Shown: positions 7,633 through 16,974, counted from the stretch's first letter. The stretch: 46,302 nt of DNA from Clostridium sp. C2-6-12 (GCF_009928485.1 NZ_JAABNP010000042.1:1-46302), one strand, 5' to 3'. The notes: generated by a model from the letters alone, not told the origin. Numbers and translations are program-made.

Positions 7633-9405
7633 TTAAGTGATTTGACTTTTAAGCTTAAACTTTTCTATCATGGAATTCAAAGTCTCTACTTGAACAGTTA
7701 ATTCTTCACTAGCAGCTGCACTTTCTTCTGCTATTGCTGAATTGGATTGAACTACCTCCGAAATTTGTTGTATTCCATCTTTTATCTGCTTAATAGCATG
7801 AGCTTGTTCTCCTGTTGCTAAAGCAATGTCCTCTATTAAGTTAGTAGTTTCATTTACATTACCTGCAACAAGAAATAATTTTTCTGCAGTGTTATCTGCT
7901 ATTAATCTGCCTTTTGTTACAGCTTGTATACTTAATTTGATAAGCTTAGCAGTTTCCTTAGCCGCTTCTGCACTTTGACTTGATAATTTTCTTACTTCCT
8001 CTGCTACAACCGAAAAACCTCTTCCGGCTTCACCTGCTCTTGCGGCTTCTATTGCTGCATTTAATGCAAGTAAATCAGTTTGAGCTGCTATTTCATCAAT
8101 TTTTACAATTATGTTACTTATGTCTTTTGAAGCTTTTTCAATATCATCAATTGCATTTATCATTTCTTTCATTTGAGTTGTACTTTCATTAACATCTTCT
8201 GAAAGTTTATGTGCTATTTCATTAGTATCATATGCACTCTTAGCATTTCTTTCTATTTTTCCGTTTATTTCCTCCATAGATGCTGAAAGTTCTTGAACCA
8301 CACCTGCCTGTTCTGCAGCTCCTTCGGATAAAACCTGTGCAGTTCCTGATACTTGTTCTGCTCCAGTATTTACTTGCTTTGAAGAATCACTTAATTCACT
8401 GAATACCTCATTTAATGAAATTAATATAGCATTTAGTGAATTTTCTACTTCTACAAAATCACCTTTATATTCTACTTTAGTACTTATATCTATATTGCCT
8501 TTAGAAATATTCCCCAAGACATCTGATATTTCGTAAATATAACTTCTAAGGTTTTTTATCATTATTGAAAATGAATGTGCCAATTCTCCAATTTCATCTT
8601 GGGACTCTATGTCTATCTCAACATTTAAATCGCCTTCAGCTATTTTTTCTGCAAGCTTTGAAATCTCTTTTATAGGATTTCCTATTATATTTGCAAGATA
8701 AACTGCTGACCTTACAGTAAATACACAAGCTCCTATAACTGCTAATAGAATAATAGAGCTTGCTATTATTTGAAGCATTTTTAAACTGTTTACTACTTCA
8801 TTTCCTTTAGCTATACTTTCATTCATTAATGTTGAAACATCCTCTGTTATTAGATTCATCAAAGGTGTTCCATTTTCTCTTAGTACTTTTAATGCCTCAT
8901 CATTTTTCTTTGCCATACTTAAATTTATTACTTCTGTCTTAACTACCTGATATTGTGCTATATCGTAAGAAATTTTCTTATATAGGTTTTTATCCTCTTT
9001 TGCTTCATTATTTTTTTCAATATCTGATATCATCTGCTGAATCTTAGAAATACTAGTATCTAGTTCATTTCTAGCGTCTGTAACTTGATTACTGTCTTTT
9101 AACATTATGACATCTCTTATTATTGCCTTAGAATTTTGAACCTCCATGCCAAGATTACCAATGACACCTTGTGAAAATCCATAATTTTTTAATGCATATT
9201 CATAATCGCTATTAGTTTTTTGTAAAAACACCAAGCCTAAGCCTCCACATAAAACTGTAAGAATAGCCATAGCCATATATGAAATTAATAATTTCTTTTT
9301 TATTGGCAGCTTTTTAAATTCCTTAAATTTTATAATAGTTCTCAGCTCTTTTAAATTTTTGAATTTTATATTAAACTTTATCTTTTTGTTCATTTTAAAC
9401 TTCAT
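7633..9405 (-). CDS. Methyl-accepting chemotaxis protein
   Basis: A 590-residue chemoreceptor: first transmembrane helix near residues 40-60, an extracellular four-helix-bundle-type sensor domain (about 61-205), second transmembrane helix, HAMP domain (NPIKEISKLAEKIAEGDL), and a long signalling coiled coil with the conserved hairpin tip DLLALNAAIEAARAGEAGRG. The start at 9405 (MKFKM) is chosen because AAGG lies 7-8 nt upstream; the in-frame TTG at 9423 overlaps that site. It sits inside a pectin/galactan locus and is followed by the GH105 gene, suggesting chemotaxis toward a plant polysaccharide sugar, but the ligand is unknown. Confidence 0.93.
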   Translation of the reverse strand: MKFKMNKKIKFNIKFKNLKELRTIIKFKEFKKLPIKKKLLISYMAMAILTVLCGGLGLVFLQKTNSDYEYALKNYGFSQGVIGNLGMEVQNSKAIIRDVIMLKDSNQVTDARNELDTSISKIQQMISDIEKNNEAKEDKNLYKKISYDIAQYQVVKTEVINLSMAKKNDEALKVLRENGTPLMNLITEDVSTLMNESIAKGNEVVNSLKMLQIIASSIILLAVIGACVFTVRSAVYLANIIGNPIKEISKLAEKIAEGDLNVEIDIESQDEIGELAHSFSIMIKNLRSYIYEISDVLGNISKGNIDISTKVEYKGDFVEVENSLNAILISLNEVFSELSDSSKQVNTGAEQVSGTAQVLSEGAAEQAGVVQELSASMEEINGKIERNAKSAYDTNEIAHKLSEDVNESTTQMKEMINAIDDIEKASKDISNIIVKIDEIAAQTDLLALNAAIEAARAGEAGRGFSVVAEEVRKLSSQSAEAAKETAKLIKLSIQAVTKGRLIADNTAEKLFLVAGNVNETTNLIEDIALATGEQAHAIKQIKDGIQQISEVVQSNSAIAEESAAASEELTVQVETLNSMIEKFKLKSQIT

Positions 9406-9501
9406 AAATGCACCTTCATTCAAAACTTTATTAATTAAAATAAATTTCTATTTATAATTATTTTCATGTAAAATTCGCATTTACCCATGATTACGTTAAA
9501 A

Positions 9502-9627
9502 AGGTTCATCTGCTCTTTCGTGATAATTGATACTAATACATTTATTTTCTAAATAAAATATTTTAATATAAATATTTTACTTCCAGTTTTACGCAAGTAT
9601 AATTTTCACGAAGCTGCTGATGAACCT
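9502..9627 (-). repeat. 126-bp imperfect inverted-repeat element downstream of GH42
   Basis: Outer arms 9502-9523 and 9606-9627 pair through AGGTTCATC / GATGAACCT and TCGTGA / TCACGA with a few mismatches. A second inverted repeat, AAAATATTT / AAATATTTT (9555-9563, 9570-9578), sits at the same centre, so the whole element is a quasi-palindrome. On the minus strand it follows the GH42 stop by 38 nt and ends in TTTTT, so it may act as terminator. It could also be a miniature inverted-repeat mobile element. Confidence 0.5.
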
Positions 9628-9665
9628 ATTAACAAACTTAATCAATTTCTGATTTTAAATCATAA

Positions 9666-11747
9666 TTATTTCTTTAAAATTTTAATTCCATATTTATCCA
9701 ATTTAATTTCTTTACTTACTTTTTCTCCTGAAAGCATATCAACATATTCTTTATTTCCAAGTGATACAATCTTTTCTTCTTCAGTAAAGTTCATTACAAA
9801 AGTAAAGTTATTTTCACCATTACTACGTTTTTGAGCTGTAACTCCCTTTGGTAATTCTCCATCTATAACGCTCTTAATGTTTAAATCCTTAATAAGCTTT
9901 GAGTAAAAATCATTATTAAAGTCTTCCTCTGTTCTTGCTGCTATGTAGTAAGCGTTTCCTTCACCATATTTATTTACAGTTACTGCTGGCATATCTGCAT
10001 AAAAATCATTTTTATAAACTGCAAGAACTTCTGCTGTTTCTGCATGAATTAAATCACAATAATCTTTAACTTTATAAGTTCCTTTTAGATTTTCTTCATT
10101 ACTAGCAGTAAATTCTAAATAATTAACTTCCTCATCATATAATGAATCTATTTCCTCTGCCCAGATTCCAGTAACTTCTCTAAGTGGTCCTGGGAATCCT
10201 CCTAGGAAACAAAGGTCATTTTCATCAACAATTCCACTAAAATAAGTAGTTACGAAATTCCCACCTTTTTTAACGAATTCATTTATTCTTTCTGCTACAT
10301 TTGGACGAACCATATATAACATTGGTGCTATAACCAAATCATATTTTGAAAAGTCTACGTCCATATTGATTATATCTACTGAAATTCCATTTTCCCAAAA
10401 CACCTTATAAGCATCTTGACAGCTCTCTACATAGCCTCTTTTATGTCTCTTTAAACCTTGAAGATCATCAATAGCCCATCTGTTTTCAACATCATATATT
10501 ATTGCAACTTTTGATTCTGCTGTTGCTCCTTGAATTTCCTTTAGTTTATTTAATGCCTCTCCAACTTCAGTCACTTCTCTAAATACTCTTGTATTTTCAT
10601 GCCCACAATGGTCTACTACAGCTCCATGGAATTTTTCTGAAGCACCTCTTCCTTTTCTCCATTGGAAATATAAAACTGAATCTGCTCCATGAGCTAAGCC
10701 CTGCATTGAAGATAAGAAATGCATTCCTGGACGCTTTAGCTTATTCGTATCATGCCAGTTTACAAGACTTGGAGTACTTTCCATAACTAAAAATGACTGT
10801 CCACCTTTTAAAGATCTATATATATCATGAACAAAACCTACATTTGCTGCTAGTTCTTCAGTTGTTTCAAAATCATTATGCCATGCTGGATAATTATCCC
10901 AAGATGCCACATCAACTTCTTTTGCAAATTTCCAATAATCTAAACCTAAAAATAATTCCATATGTGGATATGCTCCCATGAAATTAGCTGTTACAGGTAC
11001 CTCAGGTGTAATTTTTCTTATTGGCGCAATTTCATTTTTATAAAAATCTATTGTTTGATCAGTAACAAATCTATTCCAATCTAGATTATGACCATGAACA
11101 TATAATTCACCTTTTTCTGATGGACTTTCTATTTGAGACCAGCTATTAAATCTATGACTCCAGAAACCTGTCCACCATGAATCATTTAATTTTTCTAAAT
11201 CATTGTCATACTTTTTCTTAAGCCAATTTCTAAAAGCTTCCTGACAAAGCTCACAGTGGCAGTCTCCACCATATTCATTTGAAATATGCCACATTATCAA
11301 AGCTGGATGTTCTTTATATCTTTCTGCTAAAATTTTATTTATTTCATTAGTCTTTTTTCTATATACTGGTGAAGTAAAACAATGATTATGTCTTTGACCA
11401 TGAATATTTTTAGTTCTATCCTTATTTACTCTTAAAACTTCTGGGTATTTTTCTGACATCCATGCTGGTCTTGCTCCACTTGGAGTTGATAAAATTACAT
11501 GAACATTATTTGCTGCCATATCATCCATTATTTTATCTAACCACTCAAAAGTATATTTACCTTCTTCTGGTTCTATTGCACTCCATCCAAATATATTTAT
11601 AGAAACACAATTACAATTTGCTAATTTTAAAAGACGAACATCTTCCTTTAAAACTTCTGGATACTTTAACCATTGATCAGGATTGTAATCCCCTCCATGT
11701 AAGAGACCAGTAACTTTATTCATTAATGCTGAATATTCTTTATTCAT
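9666..11747 (-). CDS. GH42 beta-galactosidase (copy A)
   Basis: A 693-residue cytoplasmic GH42 enzyme. Catalytic acid/base Glu158 lies in HISNEYGG and nucleophile Glu323 in VMESTPS. Cys123 and the CHCELC cluster (163, 165, 168) form the structural zinc site of this family. Then come a trimerisation domain (about 390-600) and a C-terminal beta domain. GH42 enzymes release galactose from beta-1,4-galacto-oligosaccharides. Start 11747 is set by AGGAGG 8 nt upstream; an upstream in-frame ATG at 11780 has no such site. It is a close paralogue of the next gene and has the same promoter layout. It carries about six residues (PHMELFL region, near 261-267) that copy B lacks. Confidence 0.93.
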   Translation of the reverse strand: MNKEYSALMNKVTGLLHGGDYNPDQWLKYPEVLKEDVRLLKLANCNCVSINIFGWSAIEPEEGKYTFEWLDKIMDDMAANNVHVILSTPSGARPAWMSEKYPEVLRVNKDRTKNIHGQRHNHCFTSPVYRKKTNEINKILAERYKEHPALIMWHISNEYGGDCHCELCQEAFRNWLKKKYDNDLEKLNDSWWTGFWSHRFNSWSQIESPSEKGELYVHGHNLDWNRFVTDQTIDFYKNEIAPIRKITPEVPVTANFMGAYPHMELFLGLDYWKFAKEVDVASWDNYPAWHNDFETTEELAANVGFVHDIYRSLKGGQSFLVMESTPSLVNWHDTNKLKRPGMHFLSSMQGLAHGADSVLYFQWRKGRGASEKFHGAVVDHCGHENTRVFREVTEVGEALNKLKEIQGATAESKVAIIYDVENRWAIDDLQGLKRHKRGYVESCQDAYKVFWENGISVDIINMDVDFSKYDLVIAPMLYMVRPNVAERINEFVKKGGNFVTTYFSGIVDENDLCFLGGFPGPLREVTGIWAEEIDSLYDEEVNYLEFTASNEENLKGTYKVKDYCDLIHAETAEVLAVYKNDFYADMPAVTVNKYGEGNAYYIAARTEEDFNNDFYSKLIKDLNIKSVIDGELPKGVTAQKRSNGENNFTFVMNFTEEEKIVSLGNKEYVDMLSGEKVSKEIKLDKYGIKILKK

Positions 11748-11840
11748 AAATAATTCCTCCTGTAATTCTTCATTACTCAATTTAATAAAACTCTGAGTTA
11801 CAATTTTCTTAATTTAAATCATTGAACATATATTTTTATT

Positions 11841-11852
11841 TATACGTTTTCA
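11841..11852 (-). promoter_or_regulatory. CRE-like element, GH42 copy A leader
   Basis: TGAAAACGTATA on the minus strand, 11 nt downstream of the -10 box. In context (ATGAAAACGTATAAA) it differs from the CcpA box consensus WTGNAANCGNWNNCW at one position. The position near +5 suits repression by blocking initiation or elongation. Confidence 0.5.
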
Positions 11853-11863
11853 TCAATAACATA

Positions 11864-11917
11864 ATGTTAGCATTATTATGAATATTTTTAGTAGTAATTT
11901 TATTTACTTTTAGTAAA
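11864..11917 (-). promoter_or_regulatory. Activator-type promoter of GH42 copy A
   Basis: Palindrome TTTACTAAAAGTAAA (11903-11917) is followed by TAAAATTACTA, then 22 nt, then the -10 box TAACAT (11869-11864). There is no good -35, as expected for an activator-dependent promoter. The same arrangement with identical spacing stands before GH42 copy B and the ABC operon. Confidence 0.6.
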
Positions 11918-11969
11918 ATATTATTTTTTATACCTTAAACTTTACCTGTATAAACACGGAGTTAAGATT

Positions 11970-12032
11970 ATTGAAATATCTTAGAATAAAAACAAATTGA
12001 AACATCTTATATTTATTCTAAGATATTTCAAT
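11970..12032. repeat. 63-bp hairpin with 21-bp perfect arms
   Basis: Arms 11970-11990 and 12012-12032 are perfectly complementary (left arm begins ATTGAAATATCTTAG). The 21-nt loop holds a third, one-mismatch copy of the arm start, ATTGAAACATCTTA (11996-12009), which allows an alternative fold. It lies in the 404-nt gap between the two GH42 genes and probably ends copy B transcripts, though no T run follows on the minus strand. Apart from this and the copy A promoter the gap holds no gene. Confidence 0.6.
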
Positions 12033-12151
12033 TTACTTTATTTCTAATAATTTTAATAAAAATAAAATGACGTATAACATTCAATTCGTTTTTTATAATA
12101 GTTTTTATAAAACAAGTCGTAATATAACATCATAATGATAATACATCAAAT

Positions 12152-14209
12152 CTATTGCTTTAAAATTTTTATTCCATACTTTTCAAATATGATTTCTTTA
12201 CTTACTTTTTCACCAGAAATCATATCCATATATTCCTCTTTTCCTAATGACACTTTCTTTTCTTCTTCAGTAAAATTCATAATAAAGATATATTTGTTTT
12301 CTTTATTGTAGCGCATTTGCGCTGTAACTCCATTAGGCAATACTTCATCAATAACACTTTTAATATTTAAGTCATTAATAATTTTTAAATAAAAATCAGT
12401 ATTAAAATTATCTTCTGTTCTTCCTGCTATATAATATGCTTTTCCTTTTCCATATTTATTTACTGTTACTGCCGGCATACCTGCATAAAAATCATTTTTA
12501 TAAACTGCAAGAACTTCTGCTGTTTCTGCATGAATCAAATCACAATAGTCTTTAACATCATAAATTCCTTTTAAATTTTCTTTATTATTAAATTCTAATT
12601 GATTTACTTCATTATCATATAGAGAGTCTATTTCTTCAGACCATATTCCTGTAACTTCTCTAAGTGGTCCTGGAAATCCACCTAAAAAGCAAAGATCATT
12701 TTCATCTACTATTCCACTCCAATAAGTAGTTACAAATGTCCCACCATTTTTTACAAATTCATTAATTCTCTCTGCTACATTTGAACGAACCATATAAAGC
12801 ATTGGTGCTACAACGAGTTTATATTTTGAAATATCACAATCCATATCAATTATATCTACTGATATTCCATTTTCCCAAAACGTTTTATATGTCTTCTTAC
12901 AAGTTTCTTCATAATCTTTTTTATATTTCTTTAAACCTTGAAGATCATCAATGGCCCATCTATTTTCGACATCATATATTATTGCTACCTCTGATTTTGC
13001 AATAGAACCTTGAATTTCTTTCAGTTTATTTAATACTTCCCCAACTTCCGATACATCTCTAAATACTCTCGTATTTTCATGTCCACAGTGATCTACCACA
13101 GCACCATGGAACTTTTCTGAAGCGCCTCTTCCCTTTCTCCATTGGAAATATAAAACTGCATCTGCTCCATGAGCTACTGCTTGAATTGCTGATAATAAAT
13201 GCATTTGGGGACGTTTCAACTTATTTGTATCATGCCAGTTCACTAAACTTGGTGTATTTTCCATTACTAAGAATGGATTCCCATTCTTGAATGTTCTATA
13301 CATATCATGTACAAAACCTATACTTGCTCCTAATTCTGAAGTGCTTTGAAAATTATCATGCCATGTTGGATAACAATCCCATGATGTAATATCTACTTCT
13401 TTTGAAAATTTAAAGTAATCAAGCCCTGCGTAAGTTCCCATAAAATTAGTTGTTACAGGAATATTAGACGTTATCTCTCTTATAGGTGCAATTTCATTTT
13501 TATAGAACTCTATTGTTTGATATGTAACAAACCTATTCCAGTCAAGGTTATGACCGTGAACAAAAATTTCACCTTTATCTGATGGACTTTCTATTTGTGA
13601 CCAGCTATTAAATCTATGACTCCAGAAGCCTGTCCACCAAGCATCATTTAATTTTTCTAAATCATTGTCATACTTTTTCTTAAGCCAATTTCTAAAAGCT
13701 TCCTGACAAAGCTCACAGTGACAGTCACCACCATACTCATTTGAAATATGCCACATTATTAAAGCTGGATGGTCTTTATATCTTTCTGCTAATATCTTAT
13801 TAATTTCATAAGTTTTTTGTCTATATACTGGTGAAGTAAAGCAATGATTATGTCTTTGTCCATGAAGATTTTTACTTCTATCCTTATTTACTCTTAAAAC
13901 CTCTGGATATTTTTCTGACATCCAAGCTGGTCTTGCTCCACTTGGAGTAGCTAAAATTACATGAACACCATTTTCCGCCATATCGTCCATAATCTTATCT
14001 AACCATTCAAAAGTATATTTTCCCTCTTCTGGTTCTATTGCTGCCCATCCAAATATATTTATAGAAACACAATTGCAATTTGCGAGTTTTAAAAGACGAA
14101 CATCTTCTTTTAAAACCTCTGGATACTTTAACCATTGATCAGGATTATAATCCCCTCCATGTAAAAGACCAGTCACTTTACTAATTAGTGCAGAATCTTC
14201 GTTGTTCAT
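12152..14209 (-). CDS. GH42 beta-galactosidase (copy B)
   Basis: A 685-residue cytoplasmic GH42 enzyme, closely similar to copy A along its whole length. Acid/base Glu lies in HISNEYGG (about 156) and the nucleophile in VMENTPS, where copy A has VMESTPS. The zinc cysteines CHCELC are conserved. Relative to copy A it lacks about six residues in an active-site-proximal loop (GTYAGLDYF versus GAYPHMELFLGLDYW), which may alter substrate length preference. GGAGG lies 8 nt before the ATG at 14209. The duplication includes the promoter region, so the two genes should respond to the same signals. Both are probably needed for galactan-derived oligosaccharides. Confidence 0.93.
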   Translation of the reverse strand: MNNEDSALISKVTGLLHGGDYNPDQWLKYPEVLKEDVRLLKLANCNCVSINIFGWAAIEPEEGKYTFEWLDKIMDDMAENGVHVILATPSGARPAWMSEKYPEVLRVNKDRSKNLHGQRHNHCFTSPVYRQKTYEINKILAERYKDHPALIMWHISNEYGGDCHCELCQEAFRNWLKKKYDNDLEKLNDAWWTGFWSHRFNSWSQIESPSDKGEIFVHGHNLDWNRFVTYQTIEFYKNEIAPIREITSNIPVTTNFMGTYAGLDYFKFSKEVDITSWDCYPTWHDNFQSTSELGASIGFVHDMYRTFKNGNPFLVMENTPSLVNWHDTNKLKRPQMHLLSAIQAVAHGADAVLYFQWRKGRGASEKFHGAVVDHCGHENTRVFRDVSEVGEVLNKLKEIQGSIAKSEVAIIYDVENRWAIDDLQGLKKYKKDYEETCKKTYKTFWENGISVDIIDMDCDISKYKLVVAPMLYMVRSNVAERINEFVKNGGTFVTTYWSGIVDENDLCFLGGFPGPLREVTGIWSEEIDSLYDNEVNQLEFNNKENLKGIYDVKDYCDLIHAETAEVLAVYKNDFYAGMPAVTVNKYGKGKAYYIAGRTEDNFNTDFYLKIINDLNIKSVIDEVLPNGVTAQMRYNKENKYIFIMNFTEEEKKVSLGKEEYMDMISGEKVSKEIIFEKYGIKILKQ

Positions 14210-14266
14210 AAATAATTCCTCCCATCATCTTTCAACATATATATACTAATAAATACATTTTTTATC

Positions 14267-14278
14267 TATACGTTTTCA
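14267..14278 (-). promoter_or_regulatory. CRE-like element, GH42 copy B leader
   Basis: TGAAAACGTATA on the minus strand, 11 nt after the -10 box, the same spacing as before copy A and the ABC operon. Candidate CcpA or LacI-family site. Confidence 0.5.
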
Positions 14279-14289
14279 TTAATAACATA

Positions 14290-14343
14290 ATTTTATCATT
14301 ATTATAAATATTTTATGAGGTAATTTTATTTACTTTTAGTAAA
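14290..14343 (-). promoter_or_regulatory. Activator-type promoter of GH42 copy B
   Basis: Palindrome TTTACTAAAAGTAAA (14329-14343), an 11-nt TAAAATTACCT stretch, 22 nt, then -10 TAAAAT (14295-14290). The spacing is identical to the other two copies. Confidence 0.6.
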
Positions 14344-14423
14344 ATCTTATTTTATATAACATTATTAGAATTACCAAATAATTAGCATTTTCTTATTCAA
14401 TACTGTCTGCAAAGTAATTCCGT

Positions 14424-15248
14424 TTAACATAAATATTCCTCTGTAAAGTTATCTTCATTAAAAGTCATCTTGAGAATAACCCGCTCACCTTCACCTAAAG
14501 GTCTTTCCTCTTCAGTAAAAGAAATTATCTCATTATCCTCAATATCTTCTTCATCTTTCATAATAAATACCTCTTCCTTTTTCTTCTTTCCTTTTCCCTT
14601 TTTATTTTTCCTAGTTTCTAAGGAGATTAAAATATCATTCTTAAAGCTGTTATCAATAATTTCACTACTCATATTATTCATTTTATTAATTTCAGTATTA
14701 ATAATTTCTTGATTTTCTTTATCATCATTTTTACTGATGGGGATTTCTTTTTCAGCTACATTAATTTCTGATTCTTTATCTTTATTGTCTGATTTTTTCA
14801 CTTCATTACTAGGTATTTCAATTTGAGAATCTTCTTTAGTAACTGCTTTTGCATTTTTAAGTTCATTCTCGTTTGTATTCTTAATTTTATTTTCCTTATC
14901 TTCCAAATTTATTTTTTCCTTTACCTTAATATTTTGATGCTTTGAAAAATTTTTAACTCTATAAATCCTCCCATCAATTAGCTCAAGCATTTCTAATTCT
15001 ATAAATATTTCTAATGCTAATTTAATTTGTTCCTCACTTCTATTAAACTCTATTGCTAATGTTTCTATTGTATATGGAAGATTTCTAGACATATATAGAT
15101 TGCCCTCCATATTAACTTTTCCTGCTAAAAGCACAAGCGCCATCCAAATATAATGAATTAAATCTCTTTCGGGCTTCTTGTCTATTATTTTAGATTTAGT
15201 ATCACTCAACATATCAACTCTAAATTTTACATACTTTCTTTCTCTCAT
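14424..15248 (-). CDS. Phage-replisome-organizer-like protein (orphan)
   Basis: A 274-residue protein. Residues 1-115 (RKYVKFRVDMLSD, then RDLIHYIWMALVLLAGKVN and a winged-helix-like segment) match the N-terminal domain of phage replisome organizers, the DnaD-like replication initiators of Gram-positive phages. The rest is highly charged, rich in Lys/Glu/Asn, and probably disordered. No other phage gene is nearby: it stands between a GH42 and a GH53 gene. It may be a relic of a lost prophage or a domesticated DNA-binding protein. The frame is intact. The upstream ribosome site (GAGAAATT before ATG) is weak, so the start is less certain. Confidence 0.75.
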   Translation of the reverse strand: MRERKYVKFRVDMLSDTKSKIIDKKPERDLIHYIWMALVLLAGKVNMEGNLYMSRNLPYTIETLAIEFNRSEEQIKLALEIFIELEMLELIDGRIYRVKNFSKHQNIKVKEKINLEDKENKIKNTNENELKNAKAVTKEDSQIEIPSNEVKKSDNKDKESEINVAEKEIPISKNDDKENQEIINTEINKMNNMSSEIIDNSFKNDILISLETRKNKKGKGKKKKEEVFIMKDEEDIEDNEIISFTEEERPLGEGERVILKMTFNEDNFTEEYLC

Positions 15249-15649
15249 AATTTCTCATTTCCCTTCATATTTATTATAGTAACAGGTTAATCCATCAAAA
15301 ATATTCTTGGTTGCAGAAAAGTTCCGTATTGTAGCATAGCTACTCTTTTTATAAGTGCATATCTACTTTATATATATATATGCGCATCTTCTTTTTCTCA
15401 TCTCAGTCATCCTTCTTTAAAATCATTTTGTTATCTATATGTTATATATACAGGATATACGTTTTTATAAACCACATTACATAAAAAATAATAATTTTTT
15501 TCTATTAAAATATTACAAATTTCTTATTATGACTACTTCTATTTCACCTGCTATACTTCTCATACTCTTTTTATATTATCACCATCATAAGTGGTAAATA
15601 ATTTGTAACCACTTAACTTAAATAAAAACAAGTTAATACATGTTGTTTT
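15249..15649. other. Non-coding part of the 525-nt gap before the phage-like gene
   Basis: No supported gene is seen. It holds small palindromes (GTAGC-ata-GCTAC near 15334; TAAGTGGT / ACCACTTA at 15588-15615 with a 12-nt loop) and an AACGTATAT motif near 15460 in the leader of the phage-like gene. None can be given a function. Confidence 0.5.
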
Positions 15650-15704
15650 GCATAATAAAATAAGGATAGTAGCTATATTTTATATATATGCTTCTACTAT
15701 CCTT
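15650..15704 (-). terminator. Intrinsic terminator of the secreted GH53 gene
   Basis: Perfect 11-bp stem AAGGATAGTAG / CTACTATCCTT (15662-15672 and 15694-15704), followed on the minus strand by TATTTTATTAT, about 70 nt after the stop at 15774. Confidence 0.8.
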
Positions 15705-15773
15705 ATAAATTAATATTTAATTTTGAATTTATCTACCTCTGCATGATCTCTATAAAATTCAACAAATTATTTT

Positions 15774-16799
15774 CTAGCGAAATGCATCTAATGCCACTGT
15801 TGGTTTTCCAGTACTGTCAAAAGCACCTTTATAATATTTATTCCAATCACCGTAACATTCAGGTTCCCAATAGAATACGCCTATACCTTTTCCACCAGAA
15901 ACAGATTTTGTTTTATTTATTATATCTGTAAGAAAAGCCTTACAAATTACTGGTGAATTAACATCCATACCAACTTCACATAACATAACTTCTTTACCAT
16001 ATCTGTTTACCATGTCATTCATATTATCTAAACATAATTTATTTAGACTCGCCCAGTTAGTTGTATTAGGATATAATGACATACCTATAACATCATACTT
16101 TGCACCATTTGCTTTAAGTCCATCAAACAGCCACCTAAATACTTCATTATTATCTCCACCAGGAAGGTGTATTATAACCTTGGAGTTACTGTTTACTTTT
16201 TTCACAGCATCATAACCACTGTTAACAAGCCATGCAAAATTTTTCATATTTGTGGAAGCTCGTCCTTCCTCCCATAACATACCATTATTGGTTTCATTTC
16301 CAACTTGCACCCACTCTGGATTTACTCCATTTGATTTTAATGTACTCATTACGTCATATGTATAATTATAAACTGCATTCATTAAACCATTAAAATCGTA
16401 GTTTTTCCATGCTGCTGGTTTAGCCTGTTGTCCTGGATCACACCAAGTATCGCTATAATGAAAATCTATTAATATTCTGAATCCCATATTTTTTGCACGT
16501 ACTGCTTGTTTTACAACATCATCCTTGTTGCAAAAACCACGTGAAGGGTTAACCCATACCCTAAATCTAATTGAATTTATACCATGATCTTTTAATATTT
16601 GTAAGCAATCCTGTTTAACACCGTTATCATTATAAAATGCCCATTTATAATATTCCATTTCTGATAACCAACCTACATCTGCACCTTTTGCAAAATTAGT
16701 AGCAGCTTGAACATTTTTAGCTGAAAAAGATGAGAGAGTTAAAATTATAATTACACATAATGCTAGAGAAAAAGTATTTCTAAGACTTTTGATTAACAT
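15774..16799 (-). CDS. Secreted GH53 endo-beta-1,4-galactanase
   Basis: A 341-residue GH53 enzyme with an N-terminal signal peptide (basic start, hydrophobic core about 9-25, probable cleavage after KNVQA near residue 32). Catalytic acid/base Glu169 lies in WVQVGNET and nucleophile Glu275 in MLCEVGMD; the family signature FAKGADVGWL begins the mature domain. GH53 enzymes cut beta-1,4-galactan, the backbone of type I arabinogalactan and pectin side chains. No cell-wall anchor or carbohydrate-binding module is present, so it should be free outside the cell. Its leader carries TGAAAACGTATA (16975-16986) like the GH42 and importer genes, and its products would feed the importer to the right. Confidence 0.93.
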   Translation of the reverse strand: MLIKSLRNTFSLALCVIIILTLSSFSAKNVQAATNFAKGADVGWLSEMEYYKWAFYNDNGVKQDCLQILKDHGINSIRFRVWVNPSRGFCNKDDVVKQAVRAKNMGFRILIDFHYSDTWCDPGQQAKPAAWKNYDFNGLMNAVYNYTYDVMSTLKSNGVNPEWVQVGNETNNGMLWEEGRASTNMKNFAWLVNSGYDAVKKVNSNSKVIIHLPGGDNNEVFRWLFDGLKANGAKYDVIGMSLYPNTTNWASLNKLCLDNMNDMVNRYGKEVMLCEVGMDVNSPVICKAFLTDIINKTKSVSGGKGIGVFYWEPECYGDWNKYYKGAFDSTGKPTVALDAFR

Positions 16800-16974
16800 A
16801 AAATCCCTCCTAAAAAAATTAGAATATCAATTTTTAATTGTAAGTTTACATTAAACTAATTTCTGTATTATCGTTTTATTTAAACACATATATTGGTTAT
16901 CTATTTACATTAAGATAAAATATTAGAAAATTTATAGTAGTCCACTAATCTAAATTAATAAACGCACTTCCATT

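Noticed and set aside
9405..9423. Upstream TTG start for the chemoreceptor
   Set aside because: The TTG overlaps the ribosome site that serves the ATG at 9405.
9424..9627. Cyclic-di-GMP riboswitch upstream of the chemoreceptor
   Set aside because: The conserved GEMM core and tetraloop are not present; the structure is a simple quasi-palindrome.
11970..12032. CRISPR-like repeat
   Set aside because: Only one pair of inverted arms and one partial direct copy; no regularly spaced direct repeats or cas genes anywhere in the window.
14470..14712. Ser/Phe-rich frame on the plus strand
   Set aside because: It is the antisense of the charged Lys/Glu tail of the phage-like gene; no ribosome site and no plausible fold.
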